From positions 3,100,001 through 3,164,000 of the forward strand of contig JAUDYN010000004.1 in the NCBI GenBank assembly GCA_030407005.1: DNA of 64,000 nt, read 5' to 3'. Shown here piece after piece: positions 22,568-34,667 of the stretch (position 1 is its first letter; every line of letters starts with the position of its first letter). Source of the DNA: Desarmillaria ectypa (taxonomy: Eukaryota > Basidiomycota > Agaricomycetes > Agaricales > Physalacriaceae). The position numbers and the translations under genes were made by a program. The notes beneath the pieces were generated by a model. It was not told the origin of the DNA. It saw nothing but the letters and a program-made list of their open reading frames with translations, and ran no database searches.

Positions 22568-23853
22568 TCAAATGACTTCGGTGTCAACCTTCTTTCTCGA
22601 CACGAAGATGCTTCCGCAATGAAGGATTTGTTCATTTTCTCGCGAGCGTGATATCCCCTGAAAAATAGTGAGTGAATGATTTTACGTATTGTGTCTTAAT
22701 CCCAACCTCCACCATATGCACCTTCAAAGTTCCACGATTGGCCAACTGGGGCATAGCACTGGAAAACTTTCGGACACAATCAGCTTCATATTCAGCTGCA
22801 TCTCCGCGGTCCACTACGACGATGATATCAACTCGATCGTGCACAGCAAGAAGAATGATTTCCAACCACGTCCATTGACTTTCCTCGCATGAGAGAATAC
22901 GCTCAGGGAAGACGTATAACTGTAGAGTCATTTTCTTTACCGCGAAAAGCTCTGGTGGGTATTTGTCGAAGAACAAGTTCTTCAGTCCTGCGAATGGCTC
23001 CCGTAGATAATTGAAGTGTTGAATAGTAACAATGGGGATGCGCGACAGGTCAAGAGCGTTGGTTCCTGCGATGTCAGCTGCAGACGAATAATTCGCCCTC
23101 GTAATAGATGAGTGGCTCACTGTACGGTTCTGTGTTAATAACCACCTCCTCTAGTCTCGGAGCTGCATTGATCAGGGTATCCTGAATGATGGTATGAAGC
23201 TGGTGCCCAGGAGCGCCCGTCAATCGTATCTTCTTCAACTTCGAGGAGTCGATATATTTCAGAACGTCACCCTTCATACGGCGCAAGCAGAGATATTCGG
23301 GACGTGGTCTCGAACCAATATTGGGACCCCCTGACTCGTTACTAAAGGATCCAATCTTTAATAGGTGGATACCCTGAAGGCCGGGAAAATGTATGCAAAG
23401 CAATAGGAAGTCGGCCGGGCTCGCAAAGTTTAAGTTTGTGAGAGAAAGGGACCGGAGGTTTGGGCAAGAAGGCAAATCTTGACAGAAGCGAGAAGGAATA
23501 GTCCTAGAACAACCTCTGATGGAGAAGGCTGTGAGATTTGAGAGGGCTCTCAAGACGTGGGGAAACATCGATAGCTCTTCCGCATCGTGATCACCAGGGC
23601 TCGCGTCAGGCTTAAGGATGAGACGGACAGCTTTTACGGCTGAACGGAATCCAGACGATATCGAGATGAGTTCGAGAAGCTCGTAAGACGCCTGGTAAGA
23701 GGCCTCTACGTTGATAAGAGAATGGAAATGGAACCGTGCAGCGGAGAAAAACGCGTGGTTGACCAATGTGCAAGCATACAAAGCGTCGTGGTCGTCACAC
23801 ACTTTGTCCACGATGCTGTTGATCAATTCTTGAGGAAATATTCGGAGGGACAT
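22568..23853 (-). CDS. F-box/leucine-rich protein
   Basis: The start MSLRIFPQELINSIVDKVCD is a degenerate F-box, followed by ALYACTLVNHAFFSAARFHF. Leucine-rich repeat-like units follow (CPNLRSLSLTNLNFASPADF, FPGLQGIHLLKIGSF, SKLKKIRLTGAPGH). Exons 23853-23121, 23065-22707 and 22657-22568 give 393 residues. If the last 49 nt intron is not used, the protein instead ends at 22632 with an open frame of similar length, so the C-terminus is ambiguous. It is the fourth F-box gene in the 8 kb cluster. Substrate unknown. Confidence 0.72.
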
Positions 23854-24098
23854 CTAACGCAGAACATTAGCATCAGAGGGATGGAGAATGATAGGTATTA
23901 GTCTTACAGCAATGTGGATAGATGATGGTACTGAAGAAGGGGACACGAGTGCCACGTTAATATGTAATGATCTTGAGGCCACGTATGAGTCACTCCGGTC
24001 TTGAGAAGCGGTCGGAAGATTAATGAGCAATGTAGAGAACAGCGCGTGCCAAGGGTGACGTGGATGCAATGCTTAAAAAGGTACTTAAAAAGGTTGTA
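23854..24098. other. Intergenic region
   Basis: This short gap holds the F-box promoter and the 3' end of the kinase gene. No feature is seen. Confidence 0.4.
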
Positions 24099-27000
24099 TC
24101 AATACATACAAGTATGGGCTCGTTGCGTAAGACTGGGGCAAGATTTCAGTAATTCTACTGCAGAAGGACGCTTTCCTGGATCCTTATGCAGCATCCTCGC
24201 AACCGATTCTGAAATCGCTGCCGAAGGATGCAAATAGAAACGAAATGCCAGGAGAAGTGTCTCCAATTGCTGCATCTGTATCTTCCTCTCTGTATCAAGG
24301 ACCTCTGCCATAGGATGGTCAATGCAGATTATTAAAACAGAAAACAGAAATGCGTACCGATTACGAGCGCCCCTAGATTCCAAATGTCTGACTTGAAGCC
24401 ATAGGGCTGGCCGGCAGTGACTTCCGGAAGTGATGGACGACTTCTTTGCGTACTATGAGGATCAGGTATCATAGCACAAAGCTCTGTGGTCAAACATTAG
24501 TGAAAATACATCTACGCGATTATGGAATACCCACTCAATCGTACATGTCCCATTTTGCTAAAGAGGATGTTCTCCATATCGATATCTCCATGGCTTATGC
24601 CATGTCGGTGAAGGTAATCCAAAGCCTGTGCAATATAAGGAAGGATGGTAGCAATGAAAGTTTCCCTTTTTGCCATCGACATGCCAGCGTTAGCTATCAC
24701 GACTTTTTCAAGTGTCATCATGTCCGATATCCCCTCCGTAACTACCCAAAGTTTATTCTCATAGCGAAAAACATCCATATAATTTATGATGTTGGGGTGG
24801 TGTAGCCATTGCATCCCGATGGATTCGTCTATGAGCTGAATGACCTTGGTTCTCTTTTGTTTTTCGACCTCAATACGTTTGATGGTCACTTCGTTTTTTA
24901 CAGACTGGGCAGAAGCATGGTAAATTTCGACAGAAAACCTGAAATATGAAAAGGTTACTACGCCGAAATTTGGTACAAAAAAGCACCTACCCTCGCCCAA
25001 CCCTGACGAATTTATGATATGACCGCAGCGGATCAGCGTGTACCCGTATCTGCAGCAGCCGCAGTCTGTAGTCGTCCTCTTCTTTGAATAACTCAGCCGT
25101 CAATGATAGTTCTCGATGGGTAGCATCTTCTTTGATACCCTGACCAAATAGCGATCCAGAACGAAGCGGCAATGACTTCATTCCCCCAGGACTACTGCTG
25201 CCATTCGACGACGGCCCAGCAAGGCTAAACGTGAACCTTTCCTGTGTCAGCGACGAAGTGCTTGACTTTGGCTTGGAAAAGATGTATCCTTTCATCAGGC
25301 CTGGCTCCGATGCTGATTCCTGCAAGAATGTTCTGAGCATTTCAACGATTTCTGATGCTCCGGGCCTCGTGTCGGCTCCATTCTCACAGCATACACAAAC
25401 AAGCTGCCACAGATCGTCTTCCATGGAAGCTGGCCGAGGAGGGAGCTCTCCGCTCAGGACCATCTCTATGATGCGGACTTCATGTTTAATATCAGGGAAC
25501 GGAACCTGGCCTGAGTAAAGCTACACATGGTTTCAGCAGAATTCCATACTTAAAGATCAGGTCATACCTCTACGCAAACACAGCCGTATGCATAAATGTC
25601 GCTGGAAACATTCGTTTGAAGTTTACTGAGGGGTGCAACAGTTCTGGAGCCATCCAGCGCAGAGTACCCCCTTGATCGGTTGTAGATTGTCTCGTAGTAT
25701 CAGCAAAAACTGTCAGTCCGAAATCTGCGAGCCTAGGATGCCAATGTTCATCAATTAGGATATTTCCCTGTCAGGGTAATCAGTGATAGATAGTATACTA
25801 AAGCGCAACACTTACACCCTTGATATCGCCATGAACGACTGACTGAGAATGAAGGTATTCGATACCTTGGGCGATCTCAAAGAGCTGATTAACAGACTGG
25901 ATCAACGAGAAGAATAGAAAGAATGACGGACAGATGCCTACCAGCTTATCGATATTGGCGTTAGGATTCTGCTTGAGAAACTGTGAAGCCGTCCCATTCA
26001 ACATCCAAGGCGATACCATGCACGGTTGCCTTGGAAAGTTCTCTGCGTCGATGCCAAGGAAGGGAAGTACATATTTGAAGGAAAGCTGTTGCCAAACCAC
26101 AGCTTCCTTACAGAATTTCTAAAAGTCCGTTTGAGAAACTGATTCAATGATATAGGGCAGTAAAGACACACCCGATATATTTTCGCTCTCTCGCAGTTCC
26201 GGAAAATGCGCAGTCGCTTCAAGGCTACAGGTTTGCCTTCATAGGTGCTCCGGTAGATATCACCGAAGGTTCCTCCTAGCGTATTTTTATCTCGCACAAC
26301 ACCAACACCGGATATAAACATAGACTCGGGGAGCTGAGAGATGGCCTTGACCATAGAGCCTAAAAGCATACGTGCATCGGCATTAAAATGTTCACTTTGC
26401 GCTTGATCGTCCAATATCTAGGGCATGGTCAATTCATCAGTATCCATACTCTGAATATGGAAGAACCTCTTGGACTGCGTCCATAAACCTTTCCGACTCG
26501 TCGTCTCCGAGGCGAAGCATTACATCCCTCTCTGTTGGAGATCTGATGATGACCTTTAACAGCTCAACGATCTGCGGGTAGTCACTTGAAATGGCATTAT
26601 GAACTTTTATCGGGTCGAACCCTTCGAGTCTGGATAGTAACTAATGATCCAAGTAGCATCAGCAAGAGGTTCGAGTGAGTGAAATCGCATACTACCTCTT
26701 CCAATTTATGACGATACATATGGCTCTCCACAACGGCATCAACGGCAGTAGTTGGACGGACTTGGCTGGATGATCGTCGTAATTCTTCATATCTCGTGGG
26801 AAAAGATTGAAAGCTAGGTGCAGTGGTAGATATAGAAAGGAAGTACCTCGTTGTGTCCCCTTTCTTAGCAAAGTGCTGTTCCGCCAAACGACACAAGTGC
26901 TAGAATCGCGGAACGTTTAGCGTGGAATAGCTGTAAATAGTAAGCAGCATACCTGATACACCTGTATGTGGAAAATCCATCAAAGATCTTCATTACCAAA

Positions 27001-27519
27001 ATAAACAGACTTTCCTTTGCCGGTAGATCTGCATAAACATGAGTATTACGTGTCTTCATTCAGCTAGCAACGCACAGGAGGGTAATGCGTCTGATAGAGT
27101 TAATGGCACCTGCCCGTTCTCTAATGCGGACTCCGGCGTAGGGGGAAGTGGTTTGCTCAGCTTCTCCTTCCTTGTCTGTCTGCGTTGTTTCCTCTCTCTC
27201 CTCTCCTCTTCATCAAGATCTACTGCTACTGGGAGGGGATACGTCTTAGTAGGTGTACGAATGCTCTGCCTTGTTTCATCTGGTTGATTCGGTGTCCGTT
27301 GAGAAAAAGAATTATCCTGGTTATCCACGGTGACCGAATCGATGGAAGGCTTGGTGTTGCTTGCCGATTCATTGAAATCGGATTGTTGTTGGCGGATTCC
27401 GGAGTCCTGGGAAAAGAGAGAGTGAAGGTCAGGTCATCGCTTGATTGGTCGTAGTCGACGTGTGGAGTCCATCGAAATTCAGATAGGGTGCTATGAATGG
27501 AAGGGCAGGGGATTTTGAG
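24099..27519 (-). CDS. Tandem kinase: TKL-type kinase domain fused to a PAK-like pseudokinase domain
   Basis: The 5' part (about 27519-26420) is basic and Pro-rich, then helical (LLSRLEGFDPIKVHNAISSD, ERDVMLRLGDDESERFMDAV). The first kinase domain has GGTFGDIYRSTYEGKPVALK (Lys in VALK), HGDIKG in place of HRD (common in basidiomycete TKLs), NIL, ADFGL and GGTLRWMAPE, so it looks competent. A linker (SSTSSLTQERFTFSLAGPSS and a GFG-like stretch) leads to a second, PAK/STE20-like domain: KFVRVGRG, VTIKRIEVEKQKR, LHHPNIINYMDVF, ENKLWVV, LHRHGISHGDIDMENIL. It keeps the Lys, HGD and Asn but has Asp in place of the catalytic-loop Lys, no DFG (the segment reads GHVRL then LCAMIPD) and no APE, so it is probably inactive. 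About fifteen introns are needed. No ATG was found in the first open exon, so the 5' end is incomplete. That this is a single gene is inferred from continuous exon phase and shared strand. Confidence 0.75.
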
Positions 27520-28203
27520 TCATTCGAGGCATCTAGAGGCCGTGCAATGGATGACTATAGAATCAATGCGTAGGCGCTTAATGTACAGCATTATCTTCAG
27601 TGAACCTGACATGAGGCTGATGAAACCCAGGTTATCGAAAACATGGACCAAACAAAGACTCGTTTATATTATGAGAAGCTTGTAGATGCCATCAATACAA
27701 TACTATAGGTCAAGTACAGTGCTTCGTGCACTTACAGCAGGTTGTTCGACACGCCCCACTCTTAAATACATATCCTACACATCCTACACACTTGTGTAAA
27801 TTTACGATCGCAAGAGGCGTAGATAATTCGAGGGCACGACAATGAAACAATCGATTAATGAGGGTCGGGTTATTGAGGGTCGGGAAAATGAACGTACTGT
27901 CTTTGGATCCATCCGTCTTTCTCGCTTCCCACCACTTCCTTCGAGCTATCTTGTTAACGTAAAGAATCTTATCAGTGGTGAAACTGAGTTCTTCAGCATC
28001 AGCCGGTGACGCTTGATCTATGAAACCCAGTTGTCGCTAGGTGGGTCCGACTGATTTGATGTAGTATGCCGTTGGCTTGAGCTGGAAGGGGATCCCATGG
28101 ACAACGACTCCTCTTCCGGAAGGTCTTGAGATATGTCGCTGGATGCCGCAGTGTCCTTAGAAAAGTGGAGGACCCAAAGAATGTCTATAATCGACAGGAT
28201 GAT
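27520..28203. other. Gap upstream of the tandem kinase
   Basis: It probably holds the missing first exon and promoter of the kinase gene. It contains a short repeated word (tcctacacatcctacacac, about 27773-27791). No supported gene. Confidence 0.4.
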
Positions 28204-28644
28204 TCAACTTGCTGCTATAGCTTGTTGACGTTGATCATTGGAGTATACTGTCCTATCCACCCCAATGGCTTCGGAAATCACGGCCATAGACGCAAAAATG
28301 GTTATTTGGTGCCGATGAGGACATATTCCTCTGGTGTAGAACGCGCGCATGACGCCGACGATGACAAAAAACTGGATAACCATAGCAAACCATAATACGC
28401 CAACTGTATCGTGTCCAGCTTGGGGAAACTTTTGTATTACGTCAATGTCCTTCTTAAAAGCACGCAGAAGACATACCAGATGATGTTAGGAGTGCCTGTG
28501 CGATGAGGACTACGATCCACGCTGCCTGTACTATGTACTGCATGTTCAGCAACCTCTGGAAGAGAACAAGGGACGTACGGAGGCTAATACCAAGGACGCA
28601 AGGTAGTGGCTGGCCTGCCTACTCTGTCGTTGCCCGTACTTCAT
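28204..28644 (-). CDS. Putative small membrane protein fragment
   Basis: Three minus-strand pieces join by plausible GT..AG introns: MKYGQRQSRQASHYLASL, then YIVQAAWIVVLIAQALLTSS, then AGHDTVGVLWFAMVIQFFVI running into IVGVMRAFYTRGICPH. The last two pieces are clearly hydrophobic. I do not recognise the family; it may be the C-terminal part of a larger multi-TM protein whose upstream exons are lost or unseen. Confidence that it is coding is low to moderate. Confidence 0.35.
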
Positions 28645-30055
28645 TCTGGACTGCCAGTCTAGATTTAAGGAACAAATGAACCATCTGTATCAAAGAACAA
28701 AACTAACTCGGCAGCAGTCAAGGCAAAGTCGGGCCGATATCGCCGGCAACTACTTTTCCCAAGACTTCAATGATTTCGACTGAGCTATCCATGCAATACT
28801 TTAAGCTAATGGTAATGGTGGACAGGCGTGCTCGTCATAGACATACCGTCTCATTCTTGTATCGAATGGAAACATGCAAAAGAAAGGTCGATTCTTATTT
28901 AGTGGATGAGAAGCAGCATCTTTTCAAACGGGGTCGTGTGGACGCATGGACTCAGAAGGTTATCAGTTACTCATGAGTACGGGTACCGTATCTCACTTCT
29001 ACTGAAAACCGTCGAGCTGACTTGATTCCTCCCGTTGGTAAAGAAAGCGAAGGAGAAAGGCGACTTTGAAGAATCAAGCATATAGCATCTAGCCCGATTT
29101 CATCTGCTGGTATTCCACTGCGCATACGATGCGGGTGAAGCCATGAAAGCTGTCCAACCCCAACATAAGCGCTGCGCGACCGACGGCACTGTGACCTCGA
29201 GAGTCGCGGAGGACGTTGGATGCTCGTTAATCAATTCAAAGGTATGAACAGTGCCTTCTTTGTCTGACAGCCAACAAGAGTCCACTGACAAAACTGACCG
29301 GCTCATCACCTTCCTCGCTAGCAATAGGGAAGTCACAATGAATAGTAGTCCCAAACTTACATAGATGAGCTTACAGAAATGATTCCATTCATCCAAGCTC
29401 TTCTTCGTCAGCGCGGCCACATCGCCATTGCCTTGCTAAGATACCTCGAACACCTCTATAGCATCGGGATTTCCGCAGTAAAACTTTGTTTCTATAAAGG
29501 TCGAATGTCATACAGTGTGGGACAACATGAGGTCGAATATGAACAAGAGCACAGGGTCGTTTTTGATGCCAGGATCTTGCCACGTGGACTTCTCTTCTCC
29601 TATTGCTCACCCTGCTACTACACTCTACGACGATCTGCCATATGGATGTCAAAAGGACCTCTGAAACGTTCCTTGTTCGATAGTAAGCTGCAGCGGTGCA
29701 CGAGATATTAAATTTGAATGGTCTTTTCGTATTAACTGTCCGTAGTTAAAGCAGAAGCAAATGAAGCTCGTTGCGGATCACGTTGAAGACTAGAGAAATG
29801 TAACTTAGTGTAGCAGAAACTATGAGCAAGGTATCAAAGTTGTCACTGATGACCGCTAGTAATATACCGGTCCGTTGATGTGATGCGCTTCATTCTTCCA
29901 GATCTCGTCTACTAGTCCTTCAGCAGCTCCTTAGACTGGAACCGCCATGAAATTGATTTCAAAGTGACCAATATTGATTCATTTTTGGCTTGATGAGTAG
30001 GTTGCATACATATATAAGAAGTCGAGGTTTCTGTCCTAATCGGTCCTGTGTACCA
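28645..30055. other. Gene-poor region with scattered open frames
   Basis: Minus-strand 29100-29420 is an open frame of 106 codons starting MAALTKKSLDEWNHF with one hydrophobic segment (VSLGLLFIVTSLLLA); a GTAAGT donor lies inside it, so it may be a first exon of the membrane-protein fragment at 28204-28644. Nothing here has a recognised domain. Confidence for any gene is low. The right end is the upstream region of the NRPS-like gene. Confidence 0.35.
30011..30018 (+). promoter_or_regulatory. TATA-like box before the NRPS-like gene
   Basis: A tatataag octamer lies 45 nt upstream of the ATG at 30056. It is the only clear TATA-type element I noted at a gene start here. Function is inferred from position. 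Confidence 0.3.
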
Positions 30056-33000
30056 ATGTCTTTCTCCGAGCATCGAGTGATCCCCCCTCCGCCCCAGAAG
30101 CAGGGGGAACATAGCGCAACGTTCCTCCCACCTCCCATCGATGGATCGTTTACCCTGCAACAAATGTACGACTGGCATCTCCAACACTCTCCGACCCACC
30201 GCATATTTGTGTATGTGGGTAAGAACGGAAGCGTAAGGAACATTTGCTGGACCGAGGCAGTCGTCGCCGCATATACTGGTGCTCGTTTAATGAATATTCG
30301 TATCTTTTTCAAGGAGAAGAATCCCCCCGTGATCGCTATTTTGTCAATATCAGGTTAGCGACATGAAATATACGTCTCTGATCAGAACACTGACCCTATC
30401 GCTGCAGATACTATTACCTACGCTACTACGATGATGGGTCTTCAGCGTGCCAACTACGATGTGTTTCCGTTTCTCTGCGTAATTCTGCGCCTGATGTTGC
30501 ACGCCTTCTTCACGAGGTGGGGGTAGAACACGTACTTGTCGGCAGAGGTGCATCCATGCAAGTCCTCTCTCACGAAGCACTTGACATCTTGGGATCTCAA
30601 TATCCCTCTGCCGACCTGCAGCAGCTATCTCCTATCCCAGTATTTGAGGACCTCTTTCTGCTCGACTGGCAGAACCATACAAATGCTGATGATCTTCCTC
30701 TCTTGAGCATAGATCCCAGCACTGCCAGCTTTTACTTGCATTCCTCCGGTAGTTATGTTTCCACTCACTTGAGACAATTCACTTATATTTGTTGAATAGG
30801 CTCAACAGCATATCCGAAGCCAATTAACTTGAACTGTCATCGTCTAGTTGAGCACACCTTGGTGCCATGGTTCGGCGGAAGAGACTTATGCGAGTCGTCT
30901 TTGCTGTGCACGGCCTACCCATGTATCATGGTTTAGGTATCCTGCAGCTTCTTTGGGCGGTAAATCGACTTCAACTTGCGTTTGATAAAGTGCCTTCCTC
31001 ATCGCCAGTGGTTTAGGTATCATCGGGAATGGTGTTAGGTGTATTTGAACCCAGAACACCAGCCACAGCTCCTACACTGGATAACATGTTTTCGTCGGCC
31101 ATGGCAATGAACAGTGACATCGTATTTTGTGTTCCCTTCTTTTTGGAAGTTCGTATGTTGGTTGAATGCTATCTATCTCTTAATGTCCCTATTGTTTCAG
31201 GCCTTATCTCGTGAACCAGAGTATATCGATTGGCTGTCTACACGTTCTGGTGTGGTACGTTCGATCAGTTTTGTACAGGAATCACTGATGATCTCGTGCA
31301 TGTATAGCTCTATGGTAGGGGGCCATTAAACAAGGAGGCAGGAGACCACCTGACATCTAGAGGTGTTTTCATCTTTGTTCTTTACGGGACGTAAGTCCAA
31401 GTTCCTCGAATAATCAGGTACCAAACTGATAGTGTCAATCAAAGAACTGAATGTGGTCGTGACCCCCGTCCTGCCTAATACGTGAGACCATGGCAGGATA
31501 AATGTCATAGATTGACGCGTTGCTTCAGCGAATGTTAGTGACTGTTGGGATTACTTCGAGTTCACGAAGCTTGCAACGCCGAGGATGGTAGCAAATGGTC
31601 CCGATTTGTTTGAGTTTGTTGCGGCGGTACCTGACTGATTAGAGTTTATCACCGATCTATTTTCCACAAAAAATGAGTTCAGCGAGCCCTCCATCGTCAA
31701 CACAAACGTTGATGGTGTTGATAGCTTTGCGACATCAGATATCTTTATCCCACACTTGACCAAACCTGGGCATTGGAAAATCATTGGGCGAATAGACGAT
31801 CAAATCATGCACAACACAGGAGAGAAGGTATGCTTTGCAGCGATTTCCTCCATGTTTCACAGCTGAAGCTTATCTGTGTTTCCCAGACGAACCCCGGTCC
31901 TTTGGGCATGTCTTTTCCCGTTATTTCAAGTTTTCCATCATGACTTCCATTATTTCCAGAGAACATGCTTAATCAGGATCCGCATGTATACTAGCCGTCA
32001 TATTTGGGCGTGGAAAATACCAGGTTGGGGTTCTTGTTGAACCGGAACCTCAATTTTCCTTCGACCCTGTGGACGAGTGCAAGCTTGCTGAATTCAGGAA
32101 CATGGTTTGGTACGCCAAGGATGTTTGTTTACTAATGCAGCCACTGATCCCATACCTGAACAGGCCTACGGTTAAGAAGATGAGTCAATTCGCACCACAG
32201 CATTCGCGTTTGTTCAAAGAAGTAATTCTAGCGGGCTAGTAAAATGGTTAACGTCTACTCAAATTGGCTCCATAGATGATTATCGCGGCGAAGCCGGGTC
32301 GACCTTTTGCCTACACAACAAAGGACACGGTGAGGTGCGACATTTTGGATTCATGTAAGGACTGCTAGATGACAGTACCCAGATGTCAAGCTGTTTTGAA
32401 TGACTACAGCGCAGAAATTGCGACCCTGTATGAGACCGTAGAAGCCAGCGCACAATCTGGCATCCTCCTGCTTTGAAATGGGACGGTATCTCTACTCAGG
32501 AATTCGTTCGTAATGTTGTCTTGCAAATTCTTCTCCGTCCGATCCCCGACGATGAAGACCTTTTCCAATACGGGTGCGATAGGTAAAATACTGCAATGAC
32601 ATCTTACCGGCGGTGCTTATTGACTATCTCTCTCAGTTTACAGGCCACGCGGATTTGAGACATCCTCTTTCGCGCACTACGGGATTCAGCCGAGCTCGAT
32701 ACCCCCAAATCTCGGACAACTTCGTCTACTCCAATCCGAGTATCACTGAACTGGCGAAGTTCCTAGTTTCAGTCGCCCAAGAAACGCAGATCCTCGGTGT
32801 TAGTGCAGCTTCCCGGGTGGATGCTATGCACAAGATGGTGCAGAAGTATTCAAAGAGTTTTCCGCTATATTTGAGAAACAGTCCTGCGCGTCTACGCTGG
32901 AGGCAGGCAAGACCGTACTCGTAACGGGTACCACCAGGGGGTTCGGATGCCACGTCTTAGCAAATCTTGTCTTGGACGAAACCGTCAAGCATATATACGT

Positions 33001-34125
33001 GGTAAATAGGCCGGGAGCCGTGCCTGTGATGAAGAGACAGCAGCTGACATTTGCCCACCATGGACTAGGTGTTAACATAGGAAAGGCCACCGTGCTTGAA
33101 GCTGACCTATCAGTTGAGACTCGAGTTCTTGACCAGGTAAGTGTTGATCATCTTGAAATGCTCCGGATATTCATCATTCTCATCTAGGTCACCAACTCCG
33201 TAACACACATCATTCACATTGGTACGAAGGAATCGGCCTTTTTCTTTAAGCATGGCGCGTGAATTCCAACCTGGGATTATCCTCATTTGAGTCCAATATC
33301 CGAGGACTATGCAAGTTGATTGATTTAGCCCTGGTTTCACAAGCTCGGCTTATCTACACGAGCTCTGTCGGGGTTTTTTGAGGTGAGTTATCGTTGTACC
33401 CCGAAGATACCAAGACTGATTTATGCCTTTCACTGTCAGATGCTGCAGAAGACCATCCACTGGCTGAAGCGCCTGTCAATGCCGCAGTTGCGCAAGGAAC
33501 AGGATATGGTGCGTCGAAGTGGGTTTCGGAGGAACTGCTGCGCTTGGCACCGAGTTTACGCTACCTCGCCGTTCATATCGGCCAGCTCACAGGAGGACCG
33601 AGGGGGACATGGAAAATCGAGGAATTGGTTCCGTCGATGATCCAGAGCTCCACGGTGCTTGGATGTCTGCCAGATGATGACAAGGTTTGTATGCTTTTAT
33701 CCCATAATCTATCTCTTGAGTATTTTCAGTTTGTATCATGGCTGCCGGTGCACATAGCCGCGCAGCTCCTTGTCGACCGCATCGACATTTCCGCTCCCAT
33801 CCTACATCTGGCTCATCTGAAACCCGTTACATGGTCCACTTTAGCTCGCTTCGTTTCACATGAGTTGAACGTGAAACTCGTGCCTTATGCAAATTGGCTG
33901 GAGGCATTGGAAAACTCTGCTTTGAACGCGACAGCACTGTCGGCGATGCGTCTACTTCCGCACTACAAGCAGGGTGCTAGAATTGTAGGATTAAGGAATC
34001 GAGAGGCATTCAGGTTACCTCATATGTCTATGACTTCGATTCAGGAAGCGAGGATTCCGCCATTGGATGAAAATGAGGTCCGGAATTGGGTGGAGTACTG
34101 GCGCGAGGCGAAGATGCGTAATTAA
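30056..34125 (+). pseudogene. Broken NRPS-like adenylate-forming reductase (A-PCP-thioester reductase)
   Basis: Relatives activate a carboxylic acid with ATP, load it on a phosphopantetheine carrier and reduce it with NAD(P)H. All three domains are visible: adenylation (30056-32440; AYPKPINLN core, GVLYGRGPLN, ATSDIFIPH, RIDDQIMHNTGEK), carrier (FQYGCDSLQATR near 32570-32660, Ser present) and reductase (32900-34125; GKTVLVTGTTRGFGCHVLAN, SSFESNIRGL, GYGASKW as YxxxK-type active site). Even after splicing about ten short introns the gene does not read through. Frame breaks lie near 30466-30475, 30881-30900, 32457-32461, 32701-32706 (C5 run) and 32850-32856 (A run), and there are in-frame TGA stops at 32656-32658 and 33379-33381, both where relatives read Arg, consistent with CGA to TGA. 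Some indels lie in homopolymers and could be sequencing errors; the two stops do not. The reductase after about 33425 is open to the stop. Confidence 0.82.
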
Positions 34126-34667
34126 TGAAAACATTCTTTTGTTTACCTCTAATTCAATAAAGTACGATTCTGTCAGACGGGTAAGAGATGAGTAGCCATT
34201 TGTTCTATCCGCCTGTAAGTTTCGTATTTGTGTGGTGCGGAGAGAGCATCATAAGCAGCGACTTAACTACCGAGGATCAAGGATCAAGATTCAAGATTCG
34301 AGAGGCTATATAATAGGCGCTGGTTTCTAGAGACTCAGAAGCTCAAGACACGTTGGCCATCACCATCGAGGCGAAAGGCCACAATCACATTACCATCTGG
34401 GACAAGTTGACAAGTGCCATGGTACCAGAAGAAAGGTAGGAAACAGGGATGCCATATATTTCTTCACAGTCAATGATTTTATCACACCAGGCTTGATACT
34501 TATGAGTATCAACACGGGTATGACATTCTTCCGGCCATACAATAAATTATTCTGAGTGATATAATATTAAGATGAATGATAGTTCAAGGGTATAAAAAAT
34601 AAAAGCGAAATGTCCCAACAGCCACAACATGCAATCAAGAAGTCGTTATGCGGTAAATCATCCATCG
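34126..34667. other. Intergenic gap downstream of the NRPS-like pseudogene
   Basis: A 542 bp convergent 3' gap. It includes a short direct repeat (gatcaaggatcaagattcaagattcgag, about 34275-34303). No gene is seen. Confidence 0.45.

Noticed and set aside
31478..31545. Apparent stop after LPNT in the NRPS-like gene
   Set aside because: A gtgaga...gttag intron explains it and restores WDYFEF in frame.
31620..31672. In-frame TGA in the NRPS-like adenylation domain
   Set aside because: A 51 nt GT..AG intron (gtacct...atgag) removes it and joins FEFVAA to FSEPSIVN in phase, so I did not count it as a lesion.
30056..34125. A full biosynthetic gene cluster around the NRPS-like gene
   Set aside because: No P450, transporter, regulator or tailoring gene sits beside it; the neighbours are a kinase, membrane fragments and a GH79 enzyme.
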